Positions 55,107-63,237 of a DNA stretch of 64,000 nt are shown piece after piece. Both the position numbers and the translations under genes were made by a program. The notes below the pieces were generated by a model that was given only the letters and a program-made list of their open reading frames with translations, did not search any database and had not been told where the DNA came from. Origin of the DNA: an uncultured Marvinbryantia sp. (lineage in GTDB: Bacteria > Bacillota > Clostridia > Lachnospirales > Lachnospiraceae); assembly GCA_947630735.1 (NCBI GenBank), contig CANRIR010000008.1, positions 1 through 64,000 on the forward strand, in the 5' to 3' direction. Each line of letters starts with the position of its first letter. Position 1 is the first letter of the stretch.

Positions 55107-56698
55107 TTATAATACCTCTCTCTGTACTCCCGCGGGGTGACGCCCAGATGCTTTTTGAAGATCCGGCTGAAATAGTTGGGGTCGCTGTACCCGCTCATCA
55201 CGCCGATCTCTTTGATGCTCAGGGATCCGTTCTCCAGCAGCTCGCGAGCCTTGTCCATGCGGATCCTGGTCAGATATTCCGTGAAATTCTCCCCCGACTC
55301 ATCTTTGAAGATCTTGCTGAAATAATACGGGCTGATATTCACCTCTTTTGAGACGTCGTCCAGGGAGATCTCTTTTTGAAAGTTCTCTAGCATGTAAGCC
55401 TTGGCCTTCTCCACCACCGACTCGGAGTGCTCCTCGTTCCGGTCGCGGATGCTGCAGCACACCTGCATCATCTTTTCCAGGAACCAGGCCCGGATGTCCT
55501 CATAATCATTCAGTGACATGATGGTGTCCAGGTAATCGCGCCGCCAGCTGAACCCGTAGTTGACCGCGCCCAGATGAAACGCCTCCCGCTCGCCCCAGGT
55601 GACAAACTCCAGCACCTTTAGGCGGATGTTGTTCTTCTCGTCCGCGTGGCACTGTACCATCCAGTCGAAAAACTGGTTGGCCTCCGCCACCATGCCGTTC
55701 AGGTTCCCGCGCAGCAGCATGCGGAACATATTCTTCTCCGTCTCCGCTGGGAAGGATTCCACATAATTTCCCTCGATGCGCAGATCGTCCGCGTGGGCCA
55801 CGTTGCTGATGGGATCGCCGAGGGCCCGGATCGCCTCCTGGCAGGATCCGCTCAGATCCTCTATCTTTCGGATCTTTCCGATGCCCACCCGAAACTTGGC
55901 CTGCAGGCGCTCCTCCAGGCGGGCCGCCATCTCCCGCGCCGTCTCGATGATGCGGGCGCGCTCCTCGAAGGCCATCTTCTCCTCCGCGTGCGGCACAGCC
56001 GCCACCACGCGGTTGGACATGATGGGCCCCGTGATGCAGGAGAAATAAGACTTCACCACGGCGCACATTTCCGGGTAAAACTCCTGCGCCTTCACGCTCA
56101 TCCCCACCGGGCTCACCAGACGGCCGTCCTCATAATCCGCTCCGAACTCGATGACCATCACATAGCCGTAGTCCTCCCGGATGTCCAGCAGCAGCTTATA
56201 ATAATTCAGATCCGCCACGTCGTTCTGGAACATGATGTTGTTGATAAACCCGCTCTCCACCACCGGCACGATGATCTCCAGCTTTTCCTGGATCTCCAGC
56301 TGCCGGCTCCGGCTCGCGCGTATCTTGTCCACCTTCTCCATGGCCTCCTGCACCACGGAGATGACCGTGCTCTTGGTGACCGGCTTGGTGAGGTATTTTT
56401 CTACCCCCAGGTTCAGGGCCTCCTTGGCGTAGTCGAATTTGTCGTAGGCGGAGATCACATAAAATAATGCGGAAGTGTTGAACTTGCGGATCTCGCGGAT
56501 GGCCTGGATGCCGTTGATGCCCGGCATCTGGATATCCATGAAGATAATGTCCGGATGGCAGACTTCCGCCTGCTCAATGACGAGTCTGCCGGATTTGGCC
56601 GTCACCACCTCGCACTGGCCCGCAAAATTTTTGGAAATGATATTTTTTAAAGACTCCAGCATGATGCCTTCGTCATCCGCCAATAAGATCCGGTACAT
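55103..56698 (-). CDS. YesN-type response regulator with AraC DNA-binding domain
   Basis: A 531-residue regulator. The receiver has Asp9/Asp8 pocket residues, acceptor Asp55 (FMDIQMPG) and Lys105. A long middle region (120-420) with HAMP-linked style helices follows. The C-terminal AraC pair of helices carries EISLDDVSKEVNISPYYFSKIFKDE and SIKEIGVMSGYSDPNYFSRIFKK. It acts with the LytS-type kinase whose gene overlaps its start by 26 bp. GGAGG is 5 nt before the ATG. Confidence 0.93.
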   Translation of the reverse strand: MYRILLADDEGIMLESLKNIISKNFAGQCEVVTAKSGRLVIEQAEVCHPDIIFMDIQMPGINGIQAIREIRKFNTSALFYVISAYDKFDYAKEALNLGVEKYLTKPVTKSTVISVVQEAMEKVDKIRASRSRQLEIQEKLEIIVPVVESGFINNIMFQNDVADLNYYKLLLDIREDYGYVMVIEFGADYEDGRLVSPVGMSVKAQEFYPEMCAVVKSYFSCITGPIMSNRVVAAVPHAEEKMAFEERARIIETAREMAARLEERLQAKFRVGIGKIRKIEDLSGSCQEAIRALGDPISNVAHADDLRIEGNYVESFPAETEKNMFRMLLRGNLNGMVAEANQFFDWMVQCHADEKNNIRLKVLEFVTWGEREAFHLGAVNYGFSWRRDYLDTIMSLNDYEDIRAWFLEKMMQVCCSIRDRNEEHSESVVEKAKAYMLENFQKEISLDDVSKEVNISPYYFSKIFKDESGENFTEYLTRIRMDKARELLENGSLSIKEIGVMSGYSDPNYFSRIFKKHLGVTPREYRERYYK

Positions 56699-58205
56699 TC
56701 TGTCCTCCTTCTGTGGAAAGCGGGAGCAGGATAGTCACCTCCGTGCCCATATCCGGGCCCTCGCTGTATATCTGAAAAAGATCTTCCCTGTTGTAGTAGA
56801 GCCGCAGGCGGCTCATCACATTGTCCAGGCCGATGCCGGTGGAATCTCCGTCCTGGTCCGTACGCCGGCGGTTCCCCGACATCACATCCTGTATTTTTTC
56901 CTGGGTCATTCCCTTTCCATTGTCTCTTATAACGATGCGGATCTGCTCCTCCTCGCGCCTTGCCTGCAGCCAGATCCGGGCGTCCTCCATGCGGTCCCGT
57001 ATGCCGTGCGTGACGGCGTTCTCCACCACGGGCTGCAGGATCATGCTGGGCACGCGGATGTTCTCCACGCCGCCGTCCACCTCTTTCTGGTACTGGATAT
57101 CTCCCGCGAACCGCACATTCAAAATGTAAATATAGTTGTCCACCACCTCGATCTCCTCGAAGAGGTTGGCGTCCTCCTGCATCTTGCGCACGTTGTAGCG
57201 GAAAAAGTCTGCCATCTTCGACACAAAGATCTCCGTGCGCTCCGCGTCCTCCATGGCCGCCAGCTGCGATCCCGCGTTCAGGCAGTTGAACAGAAAATGC
57301 GGGTTGATCTGCGCCTGCAGATATTTCAGCTGCGCGTCTTTTAGGTGGGTCTCCATGGTCAGCTCCCGCTCCTTCATCCTGGCCTCGTTCTCCATGCTGA
57401 CGCGCTGCTTTTCGATGTATTCCTGGATGCTGTCCACCATCTGGTGGAACGCGTTTGTCACGATCCCCACCTCGTCGTCAGCCACCGCCTCCGGGAACTG
57501 CACGTCAAAGTTTCCGCCCGCCACCTGGTTGGCCGCCACCGACAGCCCGGTCAGGGGGCCGATCATCCTGCGGATCAGGTACACGGCGACGAACAGGCAC
57601 ATCAGGCACACAATGACGATCACGGTAATGCTCATGCTCTCCAGCACGCCCATGACGCGCAGCAGCACCTGGTAGTTGTCCGCGTTCATGTGAAATCTCA
57701 GATTGTTCAGGTTGTACATATAGGATTCTATGTAGCGGAACAGCTGCGTCGCGTCTTCATAGAGTGACTTGTAGCGCTCCACATTCCGCCCGCGCTTGGC
57801 CTGCACCGTCTCGCCGGTTCGCTCCAGGTAGGTCTCCGACATGCTGCGGATATTTTTCTCCAGCATCTTGACCTCGCTGTCCACGTTGCGGCTGTTCAGA
57901 AGCTCGATCATCCCGCGGTACTCCTGCTCATACCGGTAGTAGTCTTCCAGTGCGGAGGAGCTCTTGGTGTTCAGGTACTCGTAGACCGTCTCCTGGATCT
58001 GTTCCAGCGTCTGCTCCAGCTCGTTCACGGTGATGTTGCTGGAAAAGACCGCGTCGATGCGCTTTACCGTCTGGTTGATCTGCCGGTAGATGAACAGGTT
58101 CATCAGAAGGATGATCGCCATCATCGCGATCTGGGTCCAGCGGATCTTTTTCTGTATGGATGTTCTGCTCCAAAAAGTTCTCCCTGCTCTTATTCCCGTT
58201 CTCAT
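56673..58205 (-). CDS. LytS/YesM-type sensor histidine kinase
   Basis: A 510-residue membrane kinase: transmembrane helix 1 near residues 24-41 (TQIAMMAIILLMNLFIYR), an extracytoplasmic loop of about 150 residues with coiled-coil character, helix 2 (ITVIVIVCLMCLFVAVYLI), HAMP, then the His_kinase segment LKYLQAQINPHFLFNCLN and ATPase motifs NAVTHGIRDRM and DNGKGMTQEKI / TGIGLDNVMSRLRLYY. I start it at the Met that follows the upstream stop by 13 nt (58205); the longer open frame overlaps the previous gene. Confidence 0.9.
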   Translation of the reverse strand: MRTGIRAGRTFWSRTSIQKKIRWTQIAMMAIILLMNLFIYRQINQTVKRIDAVFSSNITVNELEQTLEQIQETVYEYLNTKSSSALEDYYRYEQEYRGMIELLNSRNVDSEVKMLEKNIRSMSETYLERTGETVQAKRGRNVERYKSLYEDATQLFRYIESYMYNLNNLRFHMNADNYQVLLRVMGVLESMSITVIVIVCLMCLFVAVYLIRRMIGPLTGLSVAANQVAGGNFDVQFPEAVADDEVGIVTNAFHQMVDSIQEYIEKQRVSMENEARMKERELTMETHLKDAQLKYLQAQINPHFLFNCLNAGSQLAAMEDAERTEIFVSKMADFFRYNVRKMQEDANLFEEIEVVDNYIYILNVRFAGDIQYQKEVDGGVENIRVPSMILQPVVENAVTHGIRDRMEDARIWLQARREEEQIRIVIRDNGKGMTQEKIQDVMSGNRRRTDQDGDSTGIGLDNVMSRLRLYYNREDLFQIYSEGPDMGTEVTILLPLSTEGGQNVPDLIGG

Positions 58206-58218
58206 ATCCGTTTCCCCG

Positions 58219-59238
58219 TCAGTTCTCCTGCATTTCCTCCTGCGGCAGGAAATCGTCCACATTCTCCCTGTTCAGCACCTCAAGCCCCACGTTAAAATAG
58301 TTGCTCACATGGCCCAGAGAATGATACTCATTCAGAGCGTCCACACTGTACCGGCCGATCTCCTCGGTGCTGAATGTGACCGTGGTGGCGATGGTTCCCC
58401 GCTTGATGGCGTCCAGGATGGTGTCGGAGGTGTAATAGCCGATCACATCCACGTTGCCCACCTGGTTGTAGTCCACCAGCGCCTGGTACGCGCACTCCGT
58501 GATCACCTCGTCCAGGCAGACCAGGATGTCCGGTATTTCTCTGCGGTTCACAAAGATATCGCGGATCGCCTCGTCCGAATCAAAATTCTCCGAGATGTTG
58601 ATGTCGCAGGGCTCGATCTCCACCGTCCTGCCGGGGCCCGCCTGCTCCCGCACCAGATTGGAGATCTGGGAGAGCACCAGATTGGTCCCGGTGTCCCGGG
58701 TGTTGGCGTTGACCAGGATCAGCACATCCGACCGCCCCTCCGGCAGCAGCTTTAAGATCTCCTCCCCGTAGGCCGTGCCCATCTGATAGCTGTTGATGCC
58801 CACAAAGCTGATGCGCTCACTCTCGGAGTCGTCCTCCAGCGCCGTCACCACCGGGATCCCGTTCCGGGCGGCCTCGCTGATCAGCTCCCGGATCCTGGGG
58901 CTGCCCCCGGGCCGCATGATGATGCCATCCACCTTCGACGCGATGCTGATCCGCAGATAGTCCTCCGCGGTGTAATCGGTCATCACGTTGGTGTCCAGAA
59001 GCTCCAGGTACGCGCCGGTACTCATAGCTTCCTGCTGTGCGCTCTCATATACCCTGTTCCAGAGGCTGGTGCCGATGTCGTCCGCGATCAGCACGTAATG
59101 ACGGTCATAATTTTCCTGGCTGCCGATCTCCTGCAGATCGATCCCGCGCGTACTCACCCGATAGTAGACCCACATACCCGTCATCAGCAGGATGCAGATC
59201 AGCACCCCGGCGCTGATTGGAATCCATGTTTTCTTCAT
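58219..59238 (-). CDS. Membrane-anchored sugar-binding sensor protein, XylFII-like
   Basis: A 339-residue periplasmic-binding-protein-fold sensor tethered by one N-terminal helix (WIPISAGVLICILLMTGMWV) without a lipobox. The ligand domain resembles XylF: IADDIGTSLWNRVYESAQQEA, IIMRPGGSPRIRELISEAARN and VGINSYQMGTAYGEEI. First gene of the system sensor-kinase-regulator-lipoprotein; ATG 59238 follows GCAGGG. The plan matches XylFII-LytS sugar sensing known from Clostridium, where the sensor binds xylose outside and contacts the kinase loop. Confidence 0.88.
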   Translation of the reverse strand: MKKTWIPISAGVLICILLMTGMWVYYRVSTRGIDLQEIGSQENYDRHYVLIADDIGTSLWNRVYESAQQEAMSTGAYLELLDTNVMTDYTAEDYLRISIASKVDGIIMRPGGSPRIRELISEAARNGIPVVTALEDDSESERISFVGINSYQMGTAYGEEILKLLPEGRSDVLILVNANTRDTGTNLVLSQISNLVREQAGPGRTVEIEPCDINISENFDSDEAIRDIFVNRREIPDILVCLDEVITECAYQALVDYNQVGNVDVIGYYTSDTILDAIKRGTIATTVTFSTEEIGRYSVDALNEYHSLGHVSNYFNVGLEVLNRENVDDFLPQEEMQEN

Positions 59239-59296
59239 AATATATCCCTGCCATTTGCTGCGCACGCCATTCGCAGTATATTTTCATGCGGGCGTG

Positions 59297-59467
59297 AAAT
59301 CGTGCTTCAGAGGACACGCGTTTATTATCACGATTTACGCAGGAAATCGTGATGCATGCCGCCCATCGCACGATTTATATCATAATCGCAAAGCGATTAT
59401 GATGTACAGCGTGCCATCGTGCGCAGCACGATTTTGCATGGCACGCATGTCCTCTGAAGTGCGATTT
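59297..59467. repeat. Compound inverted-repeat element with nested hairpins
   Basis: A 24-bp outer inverted repeat (59297-59320 with 59444-59467; three differences, all G-U compatible on one strand or the other) encloses three perfect hairpins: ATCACGATTT at 59327-59336 with 59344-59353, ATCATAATCGC at 59379-59389 with 59393-59403, and ATCGTGC at 59416-59422 with 59426-59432. The last hairpin is itself enclosed by GTGCCAT/ATGGCAC (59411-59417, 59438-59444). With the terminator at 59527-59580 this accounts for the 379-bp gap 59239-59617. Confidence 0.9.
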
Positions 59468-59526
59468 TGCATGGGCGGTGTATCCTTGTATCCTTATTTA
59501 TTTTATCACATTCGCGCGGCAATGAA

Positions 59527-59580
59527 AAGAACTGCCGCGGGCGGCTCCCTGTCATTTTCCAGGGAACTGCCGGCGGCAGT
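59527..59580 (-). terminator. Terminator of the SH3-domain protein gene
   Basis: On the minus strand ACTGCCGC (59573-59580) pairs with GCGGCAGT (59531-59538); an inner stem CCCTG/CAGGG lies in the loop, and TCTTTTC follows. Confidence 0.7.
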
Positions 59581-59617
59581 CCGATGTCACATATGATCCT
59601 GTCTCAGGTCTCCTGTA

Positions 59618-60445
59618 TTAATACTCCTCGTATGCCACGCTGCCGTCGGAATATGTGATCGCAAAGTAGCCGTGGCCGCTGCCGTCGCAGTCGTCGAATC
59701 TCTGGCGGGACACCTCGTAGACTCCCACATAGCCGGTATCGCCCGTATAGCCGCCGTTATCCGCCGGTGCGGCCGGAGCCGACGCCTGCCGTGCCGCTGC
59801 CTCCGCCTGCACCGCCGCGATGGCTTCCTGCTCATCCTCGCTGATGCAGACTCTGGACGCGTAGCCTTCCACGCCGTCCTTATTCACCTTGAAGTGGGTG
59901 GCCGTCTCGCCCAGTACCTCCAGCTTGTCGCCGCGGCTGATCACATCCAGGATCTCCGCTTCATTGTCAGGCTCGCTTCTCATATATACGTCGTCGATGG
60001 CGAAAAGTTCTGTCGGTTCATCATAAATAAGCTCGCCCTTCTGGCCCGCGCTGCGCTTCTCCCCGGAAGCCTTTCCGGTGTAGAGGATCTTCAAAAACGC
60101 GCCCGCCTTCACCAGTTCCGCCTCGGTGATATCCTCGTAGTTCACATTCTCAAATTCATACAGCGTGCCGTCCTTGCCCGCCAGGGTTACCTTTGCAAGG
60201 TTGGTCTCCTCGTCCACTTCCACCGACGCGGAGCGAATGTTCACTTTCGCCGTGTTTGCCACTTCGATTTTGTCTTTCCCCTCCGGCTGAAGGATGATGG
60301 TCTCCAGAACATCCTCATCCTCTGCCTCGGTCGTAATCTCTGTCGCTGTTTCCGTCTCCGTCTCCGCGTCCTGCGCAAAGACAGCGCCCGCCGTCCCCAT
60401 CGACAGGACCGCGATCATGGACAGCATCCACATTCTCTTTTTCAT
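59618..60445 (-). CDS. Secreted SH3-domain surface protein
   Basis: A 275-residue exported protein. The signal peptide (MKKRMWMLSMIAVLSMGTAG...FA) is followed by an acidic threonine/glutamate-rich linker (DAETETETATEITTEAED), and then a region rich in beta strands. An SH3-type domain (LFAIDDVYMRSEPDNEAEILDVISRGDKLEVLG) comes next, then a C-terminal tail with Gly/Tyr motifs (GYTGDTGYVGVYEV, GSGHGYFAITYSDGS). SH3 domains of this type bind peptidoglycan or partner proteins. ATG 60445 follows AAGGAGAGG. Confidence 0.85.
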   Translation of the reverse strand: MKKRMWMLSMIAVLSMGTAGAVFAQDAETETETATEITTEAEDEDVLETIILQPEGKDKIEVANTAKVNIRSASVEVDEETNLAKVTLAGKDGTLYEFENVNYEDITEAELVKAGAFLKILYTGKASGEKRSAGQKGELIYDEPTELFAIDDVYMRSEPDNEAEILDVISRGDKLEVLGETATHFKVNKDGVEGYASRVCISEDEQEAIAAVQAEAAARQASAPAAPADNGGYTGDTGYVGVYEVSRQRFDDCDGSGHGYFAITYSDGSVAYEEY

Positions 60446-60539
60446 AATTATCTTCCTCTCCTTCTTTATGTGCAGTTTTACAGTTTCCTTTTTCATTGCC
60501 GGCGAGGCGCGCATTTCTCAAACGTCCGCGGGCGCCCGG

Positions 60540-61688
60540 TCATCCAAAGACGGCCGTCTCATAATTTCGGTTGTAATAGTAGCCGCCCACCTGGCCCATC
60601 GTCTGATAGTAACAGCTTCCATAGTACACATAGCGGTACAGATCCGGGTCGAACACGAACCAGGTGCCGTCAATGTTGATCTCACACCAGCCGTGCGGCG
60701 TCAGACCGCCTCCCGCCGCAGGTGTGGAACCCCAGCCCACGCGCACGTTCAGATCCGGGAGCGCCGCCTTCACCAGGTACGCGTACGCCGACGCATAGCT
60801 GTAGCAGCTCCCGCCGCCGGACTTCAGCATGTTCAGGGCGTAGGTCCTGGACCAGCCCGGCACGCCGATCCCCCAGGTGACTCTGACATATTCGTAATTG
60901 TAGGTAACATATTGGAACAGTTTGCTCAGCTTCACATCCCGGCTGTCGCCGCTGCTCACCACCCTGGAGACAATGCTGTTGCAGAGCGTCTCCAGCTCGG
61001 TCACCTGCCTCGTCTTTGCGGGATCCATCTGATATGTTTTCGGGTCGAAGTAATAGATCGTATTGCCGATCGTGATCGAGCCGCTCTGCGCCGCACCCGA
61101 AGGGCCGAAATAATAGGTCTTTCCGTTGCCGGCTTTTACGAGGCCTGTCTGCATCTGGCCCCTCGCGCTGCCATGCTCCGCAAAGTAATATATTTTGCCG
61201 TCCAGCACCCGAAGGCCGACCAAAAGGATCCCGGAATTGGTAAAGCAGTATGTTTTGCCGTTGAGCCGCTTCATTCCCCCGGAGATCGCCTGGCCCATAT
61301 ATCTCCCGGACGGGTAAAAATACATGGTCGCATAGCTCGTTCCGCCGGAAGCCGGAACCTGCGCGAACCCGGTGGCCATCTGGCCCCTCACACGGGTGCT
61401 CGTGGTAGCCGGATAAAAATAATAATACTGCCCGCTGATCTTCTGCAGGCCGACGGCCATCTGGCCCGTCACTTTTCCCTGATCGGTCTCTTTATAAAAA
61501 TAGAAGGGCCTTCCGTTGATGTAATGAGCGCCGGTCACCACCCTGCCGTGATAGATGTAGTACGTGCCCTGGCTCGTATTCCGGAAATAAGCCTCCCGCT
61601 CCTCCTCGGCAGATACCCCCGCCGACATACAGACAAGCAGACAGCTGAATAATATGATCTTCAGAATATATCGGAACTGACTTTTCAT
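60540..61688 (-). CDS. Secreted transglutaminase-like protein with wall-binding repeats
   Basis: A 382-residue exported protein: signal peptide (to about residue 27, VSA), then around eight wall-binding repeats (residues 30-220: GAHYINGRPFYFYKE, GGMKRLNGKTYCFTNSG and similar), then a transglutaminase-core domain with Cys295 (GGSCYSYASAY), His332 (TPHGWCEI) and Asp347 (FVFDPD). The triad is complete, so crosslinking or protease activity is possible. ATG 61688 follows GGGAGGAA. It lies about 95 bp upstream of the SH3-protein gene on the same strand. The wall-binding repeats are of the type found in the NlpC/P60 protein. Confidence 0.9.
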   Translation of the reverse strand: MKSQFRYILKIILFSCLLVCMSAGVSAEEEREAYFRNTSQGTYYIYHGRVVTGAHYINGRPFYFYKETDQGKVTGQMAVGLQKISGQYYYFYPATTSTRVRGQMATGFAQVPASGGTSYATMYFYPSGRYMGQAISGGMKRLNGKTYCFTNSGILLVGLRVLDGKIYYFAEHGSARGQMQTGLVKAGNGKTYYFGPSGAAQSGSITIGNTIYYFDPKTYQMDPAKTRQVTELETLCNSIVSRVVSSGDSRDVKLSKLFQYVTYNYEYVRVTWGIGVPGWSRTYALNMLKSGGGSCYSYASAYAYLVKAALPDLNVRVGWGSTPAAGGGLTPHGWCEINIDGTWFVFDPDLYRYVYYGSCYYQTMGQVGGYYYNRNYETAVFG

Positions 61689-61792
61689 GGTTTCCTCCCG
61701 CAAAGCGCCGTGTCCCACGGATCAGCCGCATACATCACAGTATAATATACCAAAAAATAATTGTCAAGTTTCCTTGCCCGGGCCTGCGCACT

Positions 61793-61821
61793 AAAAACGG
61801 GGGTGCTTTTCGCACCCCCGT
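61793..61821 (-). terminator. Terminator of the UgpC-type ATPase gene
   Basis: Perfect 10-bp stem ACGGGGGTGC / GCACCCCCGT with a 5-nt loop, followed on the minus strand by TTTTTAG, 20 bp after the stop. Confidence 0.92.
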
Positions 61822-61841
61822 CAAAAATGCCGTTTGAAAAA

Positions 61842-62954
61842 CTAGTTGGTAATGGTGAGCTCGGTCTCTTTGTCGAATACGTGGATCTTGGTAGCATCCA
61901 GAGCGAACTTCACGTTGGAGCCTGTTCTCGCTGTGGTGGTCGGGTTTACACGCGCCGTCATCGGGAAGTTCTCCAGATCGAAATACAGGAACACTTCTGC
62001 GCCGAGCAGCTCGTATACACGGATCTGCGCTTCCACTACGGTGTCCGGAGACTGTGCGATAAACGCTGCGTCGTCGTGAACATCCTCAGGACGGATACCC
62101 ATAACAACGGTCTTTCCGGCATAGCCGCCGTCGATCAGGGCTTTCGCCTTATCCTTCGGCAGTTTGATGTCGAACGCGCCAACCTTCAGGTCAACGTCGC
62201 TGCCGTTTACGTTTACAACCGCATCCAGGAAGTTCATCTGCGGAGAGCCGATGAAGCCTGCCACGAACAGGTTGCCCGGGCTGTTGTACAGATTCTGCGG
62301 GGAATCTACCTGCTGAACGATGCCGTCCTTCATAACAACGATCCTGGTACCAAGCGTCATAGCCTCGGTCTGGTCATGTGTAACGTAGATGATGGTAGCG
62401 CCCAGTCTCTGATGCAGCTTGGAGATCTCGATACGCATCTGAACACGCAGCTTAGCATCCAGGTTTGACAGCGGCTCATCCATCAGGAATACCTTCGGGT
62501 CACGAACGATCGCACGGCCCATAGCAACACGCTGTCTCTGACCGCCGGACAGAGCCTTCGGCTTACGGTCTAACAGTTTGTCAAGGTCAAGGATCTTCGC
62601 AGCTTCTTTCACCATCTTGTCGATCTGATCCTTCGGGGTCTTTCTCAGCTTCAGACCGAACGCCATGTTATCATAAACCGTCATATGCGGGTACAGAGCG
62701 TAGTTCTGGAATACCATTGCGATATCTCTGTCCTTCGGCTCAACATCGTTTACCACTCTGTCGCCGATCTTCAATGTACCTTCGGAGATCTCCTCCAAAC
62801 CAGCGATCATACGAAGGGTCGTGGACTTACCGCATCCGGAAGGACCTACGAAAATGATGAATTCCTTGTCCTCGATCTTCAGGTTAAAGTCTTTCACCGC
62901 TTCAAAACCATTGGGATATCTTTTGTAAATGTGCTCCAAAGATAAACTTGCCAT
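61842..62954 (-). CDS. ugpC: Sugar ABC transporter ATPase, UgpC/MsmK type
   Basis: A 370-residue ATPase. Walker A GPSGCGKST (37-45), the Q-loop, the signature LSGGQRQRVAMGRAI, Walker B VFLMDEPLSNLD, and a C-terminal OB-fold regulatory domain of the MalK type (KTVVMGIRPEDVHDD). Such ATPases serve several CUT1 importers lacking their own ATPase, and the arabinoside transporter at 3082-6739 is a likely client. It is transcribed alone; AGGAGG precedes the ATG. Divergent from the exonuclease gene. Confidence 0.94.
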   Translation of the reverse strand: MASLSLEHIYKRYPNGFEAVKDFNLKIEDKEFIIFVGPSGCGKSTTLRMIAGLEEISEGTLKIGDRVVNDVEPKDRDIAMVFQNYALYPHMTVYDNMAFGLKLRKTPKDQIDKMVKEAAKILDLDKLLDRKPKALSGGQRQRVAMGRAIVRDPKVFLMDEPLSNLDAKLRVQMRIEISKLHQRLGATIIYVTHDQTEAMTLGTRIVVMKDGIVQQVDSPQNLYNSPGNLFVAGFIGSPQMNFLDAVVNVNGSDVDLKVGAFDIKLPKDKAKALIDGGYAGKTVVMGIRPEDVHDDAAFIAQSPDTVVEAQIRVYELLGAEVFLYFDLENFPMTARVNPTTTARTGSNVKFALDATKIHVFDKETELTITN

Positions 62955-63198
62955 TTCACTTTTCCTCCTGATCTTTTATCAAATAGTTTTGCAGGCGTAT
63001 TCCATACGACTGCCCATGCGTAAAGTATATCTTATTTGCACGAAAATCTCCATACCGATAATCCACAAAATTTCCATGAACGGCTTGTCACATCTGCCCA
63101 TCCCTCTGTCGGCTGTTTTTTCCAGACATCAAATTGACGAAAGTTTCGTTTGAAATTTATGCGCTTTTAACAATGCGGAAAATCTGGGACCAAATACT

Positions 63199-63227
63199 TT
63201 GACAGTTCCTGTCCATCTGTGTATAAT
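63199..63227 (+). promoter_or_regulatory. Perfect-consensus promoter of the exonuclease gene
   Basis: TTGACA (63199-63204), 17 nt, TATAAT (63222-63227), an exact sigma-A consensus. The ATG is only 10 nt beyond the -10 box, so the mRNA would start about 4 nt before the ATG. Confidence 0.85.
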
Positions 63228-63237
63228 AGTAGGCGTT

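Noticed and set aside
54039-59238. A complete CUT2 transporter
   Set aside because: Binding-protein genes are present, but there is no permease or ATPase gene in this unit; it is a sensing system.
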